Below are positions 42,020-55,821 of a stretch of 64,000 bases of DNA, one piece after another; positions within the stretch are counted from its first letter, which is position 1; each line of letters begins with the position of its first letter. The stretch is from Pisolithus tinctorius. Its lineage: Eukaryota; Basidiomycota; Agaricomycetes; Boletales; Pisolithaceae. The stretch spans positions 186,001 to 250,000 of the forward strand of contig JANFAH010000002.1 in the NCBI GenBank assembly GCA_024663395.1, written 5' to 3'. The notes under the pieces are model-generated. The model saw nothing but the letters and a program-made list of their open reading frames with translations. It was not told the origin of the DNA and did not search any database. A program made the position numbers and the translations under genes.

Positions 42020-45000
42020 TCACCACCCTGCAAAATGATAGTCATCCGACCACGTCCAATTCCTCAATAACGTTCTCCTCCCCTCCCTGTCGTCGGTCCC
42101 ATTCACGTTTCCGCGTGTCCGGTTAGGATCACCCTGAGCACCCGTGTGCATGGGGGACTCAGAAGTTGTCGTGGTCATTCTCGCACGACGGGCGGCAGCA
42201 GCGGGATTTTGTGTGCTACTAACTTGTCGCTCCCACAGCAGTTGTCTCCGCATGCTTTCGGACAATTCTGTCCTGAGCATCCTCCTTCTCGTTGTGCGAG
42301 GTGTCATCGGTGGTGCAGGTGGAGGAAGGTTGTATGGATGCCCAAGTGGAATTGGCGTCGGCGCAGCCATCGTCACCGCGTTCGTTGTGATCGCCGGGTC
42401 ATCAGGTGTATAATCGACAGCTCCAACTAAATGGTCGTTCCCGTAGGCTTTCGCTCCACCACTTCTCCCACTCACCGACTCCCGCTGTAGCTGCCGTTGC
42501 TGGGAAGACGAAGACCGACGCAACATCAATGCTTGAAGTTTTTCCTGGGCTACACTCTTCGAAACTTGAATCCGATCATCCTCGTTCTCTTCCCCACTGT
42601 CATCCTCCATCTCCTCCTCCCGTGGTCGACCCTTGGGACGGTACCCACCACAGCCCTTCTCATTCCTACCTAAATTTTCGCTGATCACTAGTTTGCGTAC
42701 AGCAGATGCCGTAGGCTTCGAGCTACTGATCGCTGTTACCTGAGCAGCCATTGGAAGCGCAACAGCACTCTTGCTGGTCGAGAGACGTGTTGGTGGTGCC
42801 GCGAACGCACTATGACTCCTCTGCGGAGGAACTGCCTGGAAAGACTGATTGGCGTGGTGCTGCCTCTGACCCTGTACCTGCACATCAGCCCGGGTCATCC
42901 TCAAGTTCGTCGTTACAATGTCCTGAGATGATCGAGTGGTCCGGTCCGGATGTCCGGGTGGGAAGAGTGCAGGATTCAGAAGCTGAGATAATAAACCTGA
43001 CTGCGTCCTGTTCAAGTTCGAGTACGACCGCCGTGGGACTTTCGTGAAGAACTCTCGTTGGCGTTGCGCCTCGAGCGCTGCTTCACGAAGACGAATCTCT
43101 TCTTCTGCAGCCTTGGATATAGCGCTAGCGGGCTTGCCAAGACATTTGGTTTTACCTGGACCTCCATGGTGCTGCTGTTGCTGCCTGAGCCTGCCAGCAT
43201 CCTTCGATTGAGTATTCTCTTCCATATCCTCTGACGCCCATCCAGAGTCAGACCCGTCTGTCGTCTCGTACTCCTCCTCCGAGGTGGCTACCACAATCGT
43301 CCTCCGACCTTGTTGCTGCTGCGCCCCGTTTGGCTGGTTATTAATAGCATTAGTGCTCCCTGCCGTATTGGCGTTACTGTCACCGTAACCAGCAATGATA
43401 TCGTTCTGTGGAGTAGAGTCGTTCTGAGCACTAGGCACTTTAATTGTCGGTTCAGCGGAAAGCGTAGAAGGAAGCTGGATAGGGACGTTGGACGTCGAAT
43501 CTTTCATCAGCGCTTGCGCTTGAGCGTTGGCAGCACCGTTGACTGGTCCATACGCAACTGGCACGTACATTGGTGCATTCGTTGATTGCGTGGACTTAGA
43601 TCCACCAGAAGACCCAGAGCCAATATTGAACGACGCTTTGTGCTGTTGCTGCTGCGAGTGAAGTTGAGGCATACGACGTTCCACGACCTGCCCTGCCGAT
43701 CGCTTCTGCATCACCGGCACCGCATGACCGTGTCCTTGAAGCCCAACACCGTGTTTGGCCGAATGTGCCCGCTTCAGGCGTACCACCTGTGCCCTGCCAG
43801 CCGCCGTTCCCACCCTGCCTTTTTTCCCGCGCAGAGACGTGTTATTCGTCGCAGCAGACACGGACCGTTTTTCACGTTCGTTGTCGTCGTCGTCATACTC
43901 GCTGTCACCCTCGCTATGCTCAGCCACTGCACTTCTATGCTCTTTCGTACTAATTTTCGCCGTCGTAACCTGCATATGAGAGGGGTGAGCGTGGCGACTT
44001 TGTCGGGTTCCTGCGCTATCACTCCGCTGTGAAGAGCTGTTATCCCCCCTCGCTCGATAAACCAACTCGCCCCCACTCACAGGAGAAGATGCGTCCCGGT
44101 TGCTACCCTGCTGACGCCGACGATCGCGCCCGTCATCTCCATCAGGGGATACGTCATCCGGTGAGTGTTGTAGGAAGAACCGCCGCGATTCGCTCGGTGT
44201 ATTGGGCATACCCGCACCAGCGTTGACGTCATCCGGTGGATTAGCGGGTTGAGCCAAAATTTCGACAAAAGTAGCAACGGGAGTCGAATTCTTTGGCCCG
44301 GGCACCAATGGTCGTGATGGCTCTGACACTCGATCATTACCCCGTGGTCTACCACGGGCCGCGGCCATCGGTAGTGGTAGTAACAGATGTGTCGGCTTAG
44401 AAACCTGCATCCTTCCCACCTCGTCATCGATGGTAGAATCAAAAGAGACGTTGACAGAAGTGGCACCACCACCACCACTACCACCACCGCCTAGGATGGG
44501 CGTGGTAGGTGGTGTAGGATGGGGAGTTGGGTTAACGACGATAACACGAGGGTATGCGTTTGCTGTCACGTTGCCTGAAGCAGTATTAGTTCCGGCTTTA
44601 TCACCGATGGTAGTGGATGAGGGAGGGGGCTGGAATTTAACAGAGGGTACTTGGGGTGGGGGGAGCAAGTCTCTGGCTTCGCGCTGCTCATCGGTGTCTG
44701 ATAACGCTGTCACCTGTGCTTTGACATGGGACGATAGTGATTGTGACATAGACGGGGTCGAAGGTGTACAAGTCAGCGAAATTGATATCGCATGCGATGT
44801 AAATAGCGGTGAGGCGGAAATATGTGGCGCTGATATCGGTGTTGGTGTCATTGATTGCTCGTACGGTGTTCGTGAAGTATGCGACAGTGCTGGGGAGAGA
44901 GGTGGTTCCGGATATAGCATTGGTGGAGACATGGCTGACCGGCGTGGTTTGGGTATGTGTAGATGATTCGGCAGCATCTCGATGATAACGCGACCGACGC

Positions 45001-45936
45001 AATGGGACTTGATACTCCTTGCGAGTGTTGTGCTCGTCGACGCCATCTCTGCCGCTGTCGCCATCGTCGTGGTATTTACGACGAGTGGATACGCCGATGA
45101 GAAGGTATCAGGTGTGGCCGCCACCTGATCTCGATTCCCATCAGTACCTGGTGAAGGGAGACCCAAAATGGAAACGGCGACTCCTGGCGCTCCTGCCACC
45201 CCGCATTACACATCCAGATTTGGTATAGCATGCCACGTCGACAAGTCGTGACAGCAGCGGGGATTATTGAATGTTCACGTCACATGAAGGACCAAAGACA
45301 TAAGGAAATCAGTCAATACCCCATTCAGGACGTAGAAAGGGATGCAACCAGCAATGACCCCGTCCTGGGGCCCAATCACTTGCTGCGGGACTCACCTGCA
45401 CGAGGCACAACATGTGATTGCCTAGGAGACAGTGCAACAGCGTCGGTGGTGGCAAGCGTGATACCACCGCTCGGATGGAGAGCGGAACCGGCGAGTTCGG
45501 GAGGAGCAGGCGAAGACCGTCCCGAATCCTCCGGCCGATTAGGCGTCATCGACACGGGAGTGAGCGGCTGATAAGCCGTAGGGCATGTTGCAGAGGCTGA
45601 CGAGGAGTGTCCCTGCTGACCACGGGCTTGAGCCTGAGCCTGGGCGAGCTCGCGATGCCACAATCGCCATGAGATGTTTTCCAGCCTCCGCCCATCCTGA
45701 AGGGACTCTTTGCATTTCGTGAACACTGAATTGGTAGGGTGTCGTCGTCATCAAGTAGCATTGGGGAGTACGGTGACGATGTAAGAAAGAAACACAGCAA
45801 TCAGAAACCGAGTCGAAGCATAGTGTGAAGACGGATACTCACGAGTCCACAGTCCAGTGAGAGCATCGTGCCCTTGGAGATCCTTCACCGCGTCCGCCGT
45901 AACAGAAAGTACGGGAGCTGGGAAGCTCGTCAACAT
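42020..45936 (-). CDS. DUF1752 (GATA-like/AreA N-terminal) and DUF3295 protein
   Basis: Three exons: 45936-45853, 45725-45396 and 45192-42020, with GT..AG junctions that keep frame. Exons 1-2 encode a DUF1752-type motif: VKDLQGHDALTGLWT then LFTKCKESLQDGRRLENISW. This is the short fungal motif also found at the N-terminus of AreA-like nitrogen regulators. The large third exon is low-complexity (Ser, Thr, Pro, Gln) with acidic patches, and ends with a DUF3295-like part: EEYETTDGSDSGWASEDMEE, RSYSNLNRTQSGLLSQLLNP, RRRMLRTELSESMRRQLLWE. No zinc finger is present, so it is not itself a GATA factor. Proteins of this layout are thought to be nutrient-related regulators, which is an inference here. 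Confidence 0.83.
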
Positions 45937-46846
45937 CTCTCAAAACGAGGGTCTTGAAGTATCCCTCGTCCTAGTTAGAATGGTATCTCAAGATGAGTCG
46001 AAACGGCGAGCGACTGGCAGTCCACAAAGCGATACGTACCACCGTCCGAGGTATAAAGTGGTTGACAACCGTACAACTCGGACCCTCCCCAGGCCGGGTG
46101 AAAGCTTGACCCAAACAGGCTGTACACGTCCCTGAGGAAAACAATGCCCAATTCTACCAACTGTGCGGGACAAATTGAGCAGGACCACCCCGGATCACGC
46201 ACACGTCTGGCAGTGAAAACTTGAAACCCGAAACGTAGTAACGACCACCCGTTACGTGAAATCGGAAAAACTGCTCTGCCCCACAAAAAAAAAACATAAA
46301 CACAAGTTTCACTGATCCTCATTGATCATACTCTCAACATATTTGAAATCAGCATTATTTTACTGGGGTTGAGCCCTACACCTGCGGGGCACTATTATCC
46401 TACTAATTTATCTTACGATAGATAGACAAAGGTGTGGATGTCCAAACAACAGATGTATACTTTCGACAAGTGAAGTAGTAAATCAATATGCAGAGAGGCT
46501 GCAGCGGTAATAAACAATAGAACCTAAGCTACGCGGAGAGATCCGGGAAAGAGAGGGGAGGTCCAAAAGATACAGTACTAGTGTGAATCAGTCGAATAAA
46601 GACATGTCAAGTATGCTGTAGGGTTAAGAATGTATGCTCAAAGAACATGCCCATTCGACACTGGGTATGGACGGCTTTGACAGTGTTCTCGAGTCCATTC
46701 ACTCGGCAAGTGTCAAGCTTCTGTCCAGACATCGATGGTCATGTCTCGACATGGGTGCATGGGTGCTAGCGACACCCGATACATTATTTATATACATACC
46801 CCAATCGCTGACCCTGTGCAAGAATCAAAGTAAACTCCATCCATAC
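45937..46846. promoter_or_regulatory. Intergenic between DUF3295 gene start and regulator stop
   Basis: Contains the promoter of the minus-strand DUF1752/DUF3295 gene next to 45937 and the 3' region of the transcription factor gene. No CDS supported. Confidence 0.4.
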
Positions 46847-49800
46847 CTAGCGGAAGCAAAAGTGAAACACGCACTCGAAACCGCTTGGTGCAGTTGACCA
46901 CATAGCAATTGTGTCCTGATCCATGGCATGATGAGAGTTGCCTCCGGCAACCTGTCCTAGTATCGGCGGCTGCAGAAGTGAAGGGCGATGTTGTGCGTGC
47001 CCTTGGGGATGATGTATATTGGACGCATCCAAGTCCATATGGTAACCACTGGTGGAGTCCCCTCGACAGCCATCACCTTCATAGAACCCAGATGGTGGCG
47101 AAGGAGGATGATGTCGTGAAACATCGTACGTAAACCCGCCCGTAGAATCACCATACAAATGATCGTTCAAGGGGTACGATGCCGGAGGTCCATGAGATGG
47201 TAGAGCTGGGGGGTACGGTCCCGCACCTGACACTCCGTATTGCGTAGATGGGTGCTCTGCACTACCAACATGATGATCCGGAGGGGCATGGTGATGGGTA
47301 GTATGTTGAGGGTACCACATACCCGCAGACGAGTCTGGGTGGCCGTGCGGGGCATGTGTTTGCAAACCCGGCACGGAGAAATTGACGTGTCCATGTACGG
47401 GCAACCGTCCTAGATCATTACTGTATACTGGCAAGTTCGCCACTGGGGCTGCGTAATGCCGAGACGTCGGAGAACCAGTCCTGTGGACACGTCGAGAGCC
47501 TGCGATCATGCGTGGACCATCATGAGACTGTGCAGAGGAATGGGTTGAGCAAGGGCTTGCGCTGTCTGAATCTCGCTCGCGTTTGACTCCACCTGTTGGG
47601 CTGGGTTGTGGTGGGGGGAGATCCCCTGCTGATGCCAGTTCACAAAGGACATCCCTAGAAAGTGGGGAAGACGAAGTTAGCCGTGTTGTAGACACGTCTG
47701 CATCAACGCACCGGAGACGGCCTGCACTATGCCACCGCTCTTCACACATCTGCAGAAAAGCCATACACTTGTGCACGTCAGCCATCTCTTTCGCTGGATC
47801 TGTCGAAAGGCCGGATCGCTTGCCGCCCCAGATGTTTAGTAGAAGAACGATACCGGCAGTGAAGGCGGGCATCTAGCACGTGCAGCTAGAATCGAATATA
47901 AATGGGGATCCGGACGACCACTCACCGTCAAGTATGGATGAGGTATATTAGAACGTCTTCTGTAGATATCAAGCACATGGCTACATGACCGCGCCGCATT
48001 CGTACAGATCGCCAACGAAGGGAAAGATAACACTGACGGCCGCCGAGGCGAGGGGATGAACGGCCTATGAATGAGTATCTGCAGCTGATAGTAGCTGGCG
48101 TAGAGGACACATGACTGTGAGAAAAAGGGTATGCTGACATCCCTATTGGGGTCCCATCGAAGGTGATCAGGAACAGCATCTACCCATTTATTCATCGCCG
48201 AGTCGAGCTCTGCTACGACGCGTTCTTCCCACTGAGGACCTTTGCTACCAAAAACAACTTTGTGTTTGCTTATGGAGTACTGACCACAACCGCTTTTAGA
48301 TCAGCTGGGTCTAGCAATAAGACGATTATTGAGGACGTACGATAGTCCGCAGAGCGAATGCTTGAATGTGATATAGCTTGAGGTAATTTATGAAGAAGGA
48401 TATAGTACATGGTTTATTTTCGGGCTGTTTGAAAGCCAGTTCAGGATCCGGGTGCTCCCAATATTCGTCGTCGCACTCCACAGGGAGGTCGATATCAAAG
48501 CTATGTGATCCTCTATCAGAGAGGGAGAGAAACCCCAAGAAGTAACTTACTCCTCTTCTTGAATTGCACAGGGGCGGCCGAGAGAGACGCTCGTAACGCG
48601 ATCCACAGTAACCAAGGCCCAGAATGCACGTTTCCAGAGCTCGCCGTCGACAGTCAACGCAGTGTTGTAGACCTTCTTCCGGTGTGCTCCGACATCTTGG
48701 GCAAGTCGAATACCGATGCCCACAATCGTCCAGCAAGCTTGGGGCGCTGAGGTCCCTTGCAGGTAAATAGAAGCCAGCTGAGTTACTAAAGTGAACAAGT
48801 GCCACGGGGAGCCGGTTCGACGACGTACACAGTAGACTTGGAGGTCTTCCAGAGCCGGAGGGGCAAGGAGAGTCTTTCTGATTACCGGTACTTGCTCAAA
48901 ATACTTCCAACCAGCTGAGTGAGAAAAGCCTCCCTCAACAAAAACCCGAGGATCGTGAGAATACCGTGAGCCATTTGCGCAGACGAGGAGGTATACGGAA
49001 CCAAATGCATGGTCCCGCAAGTGGTGCCTGGCCCGCAGCTTCTGCTCGAATGTTGGACGGTGAAGCAATGGGAGCAGATGATTCATGTGCGCAAAGTAGA
49101 GATCGACAAGAGCCAGACCCAAGTCGTCATCGGGGAATTCAAACTCGGGGTCTGTCATCGTCATCGCTCGCTCCTCCCACTGAATAATGAGTGCATTATG
49201 AGCCGAAAAATGGAAAGAAAATAAACAAAGTGATAAATACAGGATTAATGGTCCGCAATTCGGGACGAACCGCTTCCTTCAGTCGTTCCGTGCCGGGAAT
49301 GTCGTCACCATTATATTCCATCTTGAGATCGATAGCCTTCTGGATGAGCATAGGACCGCTGGATTTGCCAAAGTAGCGCATGGAGTTAGGATGCATAGTG
49401 AGCGAGGCAAAGTTCTCTCCAAGGGTCGACGCGATGGAGTCTTCGTCTTCTTGGACGACGTCCTCTATCGAAGTCTGCGCAAAAAGAGATGGTGAGGTGT
49501 TGTTCGTGCCCTTGGTCCATGAATCTCGATCTATCCGACCACCACCTAACTCTTGAGTGAAGTCAGCATCTGGGCATACCTAACCCAAAAGGTAAGCAAG
49601 CAAACGGCACGAAGCAGAAATCATGCCTTCTGCAGGAGCTTTTCCATTTTCTCCAGTCGGTTCTCAAGGCTCTCGACGTAGCTGAACACAAACGAGGTCA
49701 GCCGGGTGAATGAATGCGTCACAGATAAACGAACCCCTTTGGCGGACCCCGTTTCTGCTCAAGCCAAGGGTAAATTAAAAGATTACGAAAAGAGCAGGAG

Positions 49801-50120
49801 AACAAGTACCCTTGCAACCTCGAGGTAGGTGCACTCAAAGCTGTACGCTATGCAGTTCGAACATTTATTTCCTGGCATTTGACTTCCATCACCTACATCA
49901 TGTTCAGCAATGTGAGCACCCCCATGAGGTGGGGAAACACATGTACTTACATCGAACTGCGGAGGCAGATCACGTTAGCGGGTGAGGGTGAGGGCATGGG
50001 GGGTAGATACGTACTCTTCTTGCGTCTACATATGTCACAGGCCCTTTGAACGCGTCTCTTCTTTGATTCTGGGAGGGTGGGGTGTCCTCCATCGTTGTAG
50101 TCCTCCTCCTGTGACGACAT
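46847..50120 (-). CDS. Zn2Cys6 fungal-specific transcription factor
   Basis: The start ATG at 50120 is followed by MSSQEEDYNDGG. The binuclear cluster is CDICRRKK-IRC-DG..-CSNC-..-C with spacing C-X2-C-X6-C-X9-C-X2-C-X6-C. The residues I-R come from a 6-nt exon (49951-49956) between two 58-bp introns. Another tiny exon gives KRGPPK, followed by a coiled linker YVESLENRLEKMEKLLQK. The fungal_trans middle-homology domain follows (LVDLYFAHMNHLLPLLHRP; IRLAQDVGAHRK; WALVTVDRVTSVSLGRP), then FDIDLPVECDDEYW and a long His/Pro/Gly-rich C-terminus. It acts as a nuclear DNA-binding regulator. The target pathway is not evident. The last 10 codons (to 46847) are uncertain because a splice near 46870 could change the end. 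Confidence 0.9.
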
Positions 50121-52780
50121 GAAGATAAGAGGAAGGGGAAGGCGGTGGAAAGGTAGCAATGGAAGGGGACCAGAAGGCCGACTTGATTAAGTACGCACTG
50201 GCAATGCCGCAAGGTATGTTTCTGGCAATAGCTTCGTAAAATGCAGGGTGGTAGACACAGCTTCACCACTGGCGCCAGAAGGGTAGCGTGCGGCCACTGC
50301 CGATGCGACAAAAAACTTCTCACAGATCCCTAACTTTGGCATTTTCTGAATCTCCTTTCAATGACTTTTCATCACACATAAAGTTTGATTTGAACCCTCG
50401 GCCACGCTTTGGTAATATCTGGTGGTGGCCACCTGTCGAATAGTCTTACTGATGGTGAAACTCTTAGTCGGTTCCGAACTCTACGCTACTTTTGACGTAC
50501 TGGGCAAATATTTTGCCATGACAAGAGTTCTGGCTCTTGCGGGAGATAGTCCCCCTCGTAACAGAATCAGTACAGAATCGGTAGGATTGGCTGACGGACG
50601 TCCATCTTGAAAAATGCGCCGATGCCGCCTTCCTCCTTAGAGTCAGGTAACTCAGGTTCACTCGCGGCATGGCACGACCTCCGCATCAACTCTCCCTGAT
50701 GGGGGTCAGTTCCCAAAGTTCAAATTACTGCACCTGAACTCTGGTAAGCACAGCTTCAAGTGCCATTGACGCGCACGCGTGACCCACGTGGACGGGGCAA
50801 CATCTTAAGGTTCTGACTAGATTACATCGTAGATCGCGACAGAAGACAGTGTCAGGCGAAATCCTACAAACACGACTCAAAAAATAGGAGCCTATCTGGT
50901 TCTCCGACATCCCCAATTGGCTCGCGTGGGCACTTCATAAAGCCTCTGGTAGCGCTTCAATGATACTCCTGCAAAGATAAGTACTACAGTGTATACTTAA
51001 ATACTAAATTTCTTCCCTGACCAAGTGCTAATTCCTATGACCGACACTCGCCACGCAACCGTTACCTTCCCATTGGATATAACCCCATGAAATTCACAAC
51101 CTAAATCGACACGTTTTAGCCGATGTACGCAATCATCCTCAGCAGGCAAATTATTATTTTTCGTTTCCGCAACAGCATGGACTAGGTTCACTGGACTCAC
51201 GATGATGCTGCCCACGGTAGTGCATGATCCCTGTTGATCTAGAACCTTCATGCTGCGCATGCCACGTAGGACGCACCAGCACGAAGTGGACTTTCTGGAG
51301 ACCTCGACATTGGACCTTTGGCGAATTTGCAATTTGCAAATTTATTCTCTGCCGTTGAGAGTCTACGTATTGATACTAGCAAGTGACATACGCATCTCTG
51401 CGCCATCCCTTCAGTCTCTCTCACACAGGCCTCTGGTTAACATAGCATGCCCTTTCCACACGGAAAAGATCGAGGAATATGTAATCACCTGGAATTATAA
51501 CGAGTGTTGTGGCAACCGCAAGGGCGAAATTGGCACTTTAGGAGTTATCGTGTGATTTCTCTGGAACAAGCAAAGGACACGCCAGCAGTGAGTCATGGGT
51601 TCACAGGCTGAGGCAGGAACCAGCAGGAACCGCTGTTGGTAGCCACATATACATAAGAGCAGTTTGACATTTTAAGGGCGCCAAGTAGGCTAGTAGGCAT
51701 GATACACCGGGTCAATATGTTCTTCCGATCCGAGGCTGACATACAAAATTCACCGAATATTCACCGAGGTCATTTGACAGGCGTGCCCACGTGGTGCCAT
51801 GTGGTTCAAAGACTGCGGAGTGCGTCGAACCCTGGCGAACCCTATGTTGGAGCACGGGCATCAATAAGCTTCGCTGCTAAACACCACGGGCATGTCATAA
51901 ATCAAGGGCATAGTCTGGTATAGTTTGTACCATCCTGTGCGGGGTCAACCCTTCCCGCTGATCGCACTTAGAGAGGAGACACAACGGATCTCGAACTCTT
52001 TGCCCTACCTGAAACCAAAATGCCGTTGGTCTGCCTTATCCGGATCCGCAGACATTCAAGTGGATAGTGCAGGCCGATAAGTGTGTGCTGGTGTATGTCC
52101 TCTGATAATCGGTGTTGGCTGACCGTTCGAATATAAAAGGCGAAGTTATGTTCTTGCACTTTAGATGACAAACGGTCCCACGAGTCTGATTGGTAGTTAT
52201 CGGAGACTTACCAAACATTTCCCTATATGTGTTTCCTTAGGTTTTACTTTCTGTGGTCAAGCCAGGTGCTCATATACAACCGCCGAGATGCAAGGCCGAC
52301 AGAGGGAAGGGGCTAGTTTTTTTCCCCCAGACCTTGAACTTAAAACCACAGGGTCCCGACAGTGACACGCTACTCCGATTCGAACATTGCGGATGGCAGC
52401 GCTTCAGTATACGAAATTTATCACACCTACAGCCTTAAAATTTTCAGTAAGTTGTTCCTTCCCCGCACTGAACAGGAAACTGGATTGGAGATAAGCATAA
52501 TCACGACCTAATACGTAATATCGTTACAGTCACGTGCTCACGAGATCCAGGGATATCATGTGGCGGCAGGGGCCACGCGAGGCACGCACGATACTGTAAA
52601 AATCCAGATACCTCCGCTTATACAATACGTTGGTGAGATAAATATCTCCGCTTCCATCCTTTTCCGACAGTCGGTGGAAGGATACTAATACGCTAACATT
52701 TTCGAGCACCCTGTGGCACCGGCAGCCCTGTGGTTATAGCATGTCGTAGGTGTAACGTGCCGAGATAGATCTATATGATA
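50121..52780. other. Intergenic, no supported gene
   Basis: 2.7 kb between the transcription factor start and the ORC1 stop. Many short ORFs exist but none has a domain, a splice chain or a repeat partner in the window. The promoter of the transcription factor must lie near 50121-50500. Confidence 0.55.
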
Positions 52781-55700
52781 TCACGTGCCGACGCTAAGCG
52801 CTTGCCTCCATGCCTGCCCCCCCATTTCTCCCAGTACACGTTCTACTTCCGTCTGTTCCAAATTCAGAATCACCCGTCTCTCGCCGATCGGTCTGCGAGC
52901 TGCGAGCTGCCCGTCCTCCATCAAGATCGCACGTGAGGCAAGTAAGGAGTCCAACACGATGGTCAATTGAGTGTGATGAGGTACGCGCGTTGATTCGCCG
53001 TCTCCGAGAACGGGAGTGTATGTTAGATGTTGGGCTTGAATCTACATACGCCATTGAGGGTGTCATCAGCCCCAAAGCCTTGTTGAAAGGGAGAAAGATC
53101 GCGGATGGAAAACATACCTCACCCCACTTAACCTCCTCCACACCCTCTCGTTTTATACATCGAATCAATGCAGCAAGCATGATCCTTTCATGCAAACTAC
53201 ACGTACTTACGAATGCCGCCGTCGGACTCCTCTGTAAAGCCGCAAGCGCATTCTGTACATCCCTGGCTTCTCCGGATCGCTCTTCTGCATGTGCAAGTTC
53301 AACTGCGCGCCGGCAGACGTCAAGAACGCGGCGGGCGTCACCGCTTATTGAGGCAACTTTCATGCACGCGAGTTTGATGGCATCAGGTGAGAGTGCGGGC
53401 GGATGCGTGTGGCTGTTTGGAAGGGAGTTAGTGGCAGTATCTAATCGCGCACGGACGATTTCTACGAGTTGCGGGGTGGTGTACGGTTGAAAGTTGATTC
53501 GAATCATGCCTGGACCGAACGTGTCACTCATACTCAACTAGGGGCCTTCGAGCAGGAGAAAGGTGTCAAAAAGGTCAACAAAACTTACCTAGTCGACTTC
53601 GCACACGCCCACTCATCACTCTCTCAGGGAGATCCATCGTATTTGCCACGGCAATAACGACTAGTTTGGAACCGACGAGGGTGGGCCAATTAAAGAAATT
53701 GTATACCACGTCTTGTTTCGTTGTCACCAACTGGTCTAATTCATCCATCAACACGACGCTTTAAATCGCGAGGCGAGAATGTCTCAGAAAAAAACCAGTT
53801 GGCGGTAAGAAAGGAACCGACGTACCAAGCATGACCACCCGGTCCCGCTCTAATCCCCGCCGTAAAGTGCTTGTTAAGCCGCTTGAGGGCTTCCCTAGCA
53901 CTAACTCTCAGATGACCGTCCTTAGCGAGATCGTGTCCAGACACAATCTCCCATAGTAAATTGTACGCTGCTGATGGTTCTGGAATTTTGAGTCCGTTAA
54001 TTTCAACGTACGTGAACGGGTTGGTCTCCTGTCCGCATTCAGCACCATAAATGTCAGAGGAAACAAGGAATGGAGAAGATGAGATAAACGGACGTTGTTC
54101 TCTGCCATGCGTTTGAGTTCCCTCACGACGGCATGCACGGTGGCCGTTTTACCCGTCCCGGGTACACCAGAAATATCTTCGCATCACCCCAAACTTCCGC
54201 ATTAGCCACTCGCCATCCTTCATTCGAAGGAACAGCGACTTACAAACACACCCTCCACTTCCCTCTTCCAACAACTCCTCCACTGTTCTCAGTACTCGAT
54301 GGAACTCTTTCTCTCTACAAGGCAATATATCCGGTCTCGCTGCTACATGTAACACGTGCATCGCGCGTAACCACGGGTCTGGGGGGAACTTTTTCAATTC
54401 CCGATCATGTTCCCGTGTCCAATCAGGGGGTGGAAGACGGACGGCAAGTGTCTTCCTTGTCCGGGCCCGTGCGCGTAAAGCAGCTTTGGAGTGAGGGGTC
54501 GGTGCGGCAAGACGTGCAGTACGAGCCTTTTTTCGCGGTGTACGTGGCGATTTCGAGGAGGAAGCAGCGGTGGTACGTCTCCGTTTTCGTGGAGTTCTTG
54601 GGACGTCGTCAATGTCTGAGTCTGATATCAACACTACAATGTCGTCCTCAGATTCGGCCCCGGTGGCCGAGAATAGATCTTCGTCTTTGTCGTCCTCCCT
54701 ACTTACAGAAGACCCTTGGTACTCTGAGTTCACATCGCTCTCCGTCTGCTGAGGCGCGTGCCTTTGCTGCCGCCGTTTCTTTTGAGTCTGAGTCTGGGCG
54801 AGATGCGTGCGTCGTCCAGATATGGTTTCAATAGGCACAATCCAAGGTCTCCCGCTGGCTTGCTCATCGGCAGGCTGGGAAAGTGCTAGCGATCTTCTCT
54901 CCCCCCAATCGAATTCATAGTAGATGCCTTTCCTCGAGTCGATCGCGGAGCGGCAGTAGAAGGTGGTGCTTTCTTGGTTGGCGGTAGCGAGAGAGCGCGT
55001 ACCTCGAGATTGTGATGTACGAGGGATAGTTGGTTGGGACAAGTCTCCGGACTTGGAATTGGAACTGGGAGGAGGGATGGTGGAGACTGTACTGAGACAA
55101 ACTACACTTGAAGGAGGGAGAATGGCTTGTGCATTTAGGGTGTAATAAACTTCATTCTACATCGATAGATGATGTATACGGGATGCACAATCAAGCTTAA
55201 CATGAGAAGACGCACCTCATAATGGTCCCTCTTAGCCCGTACGCTGGGCAGCTCCGAAGGTCTCTGAAACCAGTGTATCCTGACGAACATCCTTTTCGCG
55301 TGCATGTCTCCCTTTCCGCCACCTTCATCTTCACTACGTTCCTCATCGTCGTCATCATCATCGGGATCTTCCTCAGGGCCACAACCATGACTATCCACCA
55401 CCCGTAAATCCCACATTGCCACAATAACGCCAACACTCAACCCTTTCGACATCAAACCCGTCCGGACACAGACCGTATCACCCACACTATACACTTCCTT
55501 CTCGTTCGCCCCACGTCCAGATTGTCCGCGCACAGAGGACCGCGGCTTCCTCCTTCCCGAGACCGAGGACGAACCAGGCTTCCCCGAGACGACGCGCGTA
55601 AAAGACTTGTAGAATCTCGTCAATGCGCCCTCCTTCAGTTCCCAGCTGTCGTCTTCCTCTCTCAACGCCTCGTAATCTTCAGGTGCACTTGGACGCGTAT

Positions 55701-55821
55701 AGCACGGTTCGGAGTGAGTCCAGAAAGTGGAGGTGTCGTACCATGCAGTAGGCGGAAGGTTTGTAATGAGGGGCTGATAGCGTTTGGAGCGGCGAGTGGG
55801 CGTTGCGGGTGTTGATGTCAT
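52781..55821 (-). CDS. ORC1: Origin recognition complex subunit 1
   Basis: The start ATG at 55821 gives [18 protein letters not shown]. Exon 1 (55821-55216) and the next (from 55156) encode a BAH domain ([38 protein letters not shown]) that binds nucleosomes. A disordered basic linker with SDSD and RTPRKKART follows. The AAA+ ATPase has Walker [20 protein letters not shown], then [20 protein letters not shown], Walker [13 protein letters not shown], sensor 1 [14 protein letters not shown] and sensor 2 [18 protein letters not shown]. The winged-helix end (EIQAQHL.., [16 protein letters not shown]) closes at TGA 52783-52781. The last intron ends before 53041, where frame is restored ([12 protein letters not shown]). 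ORC1 is the ATP-binding subunit that marks replication origins and loads MCM with CDC6. The BAH domain and length separate it from CDC6. Confidence 0.95.

Noticed and set aside
42144..44966. Many plus-strand ORFs opposite the DUF3295 gene
   Set aside because: Shadows of a long low-complexity minus-strand coding exon. None has a recognisable domain.
46825..46875. A 28-nt intron giving the transcription factor a different C-terminus ending at 46825
   Set aside because: Too short for a fungal intron. The read-through stop at 46847 was kept, with low certainty for the last codons.
51961..52450. Possible tRNA-like T-loop (gattcgaac near 52377)
   Set aside because: No matching acceptor stem or A box could be folded around it.
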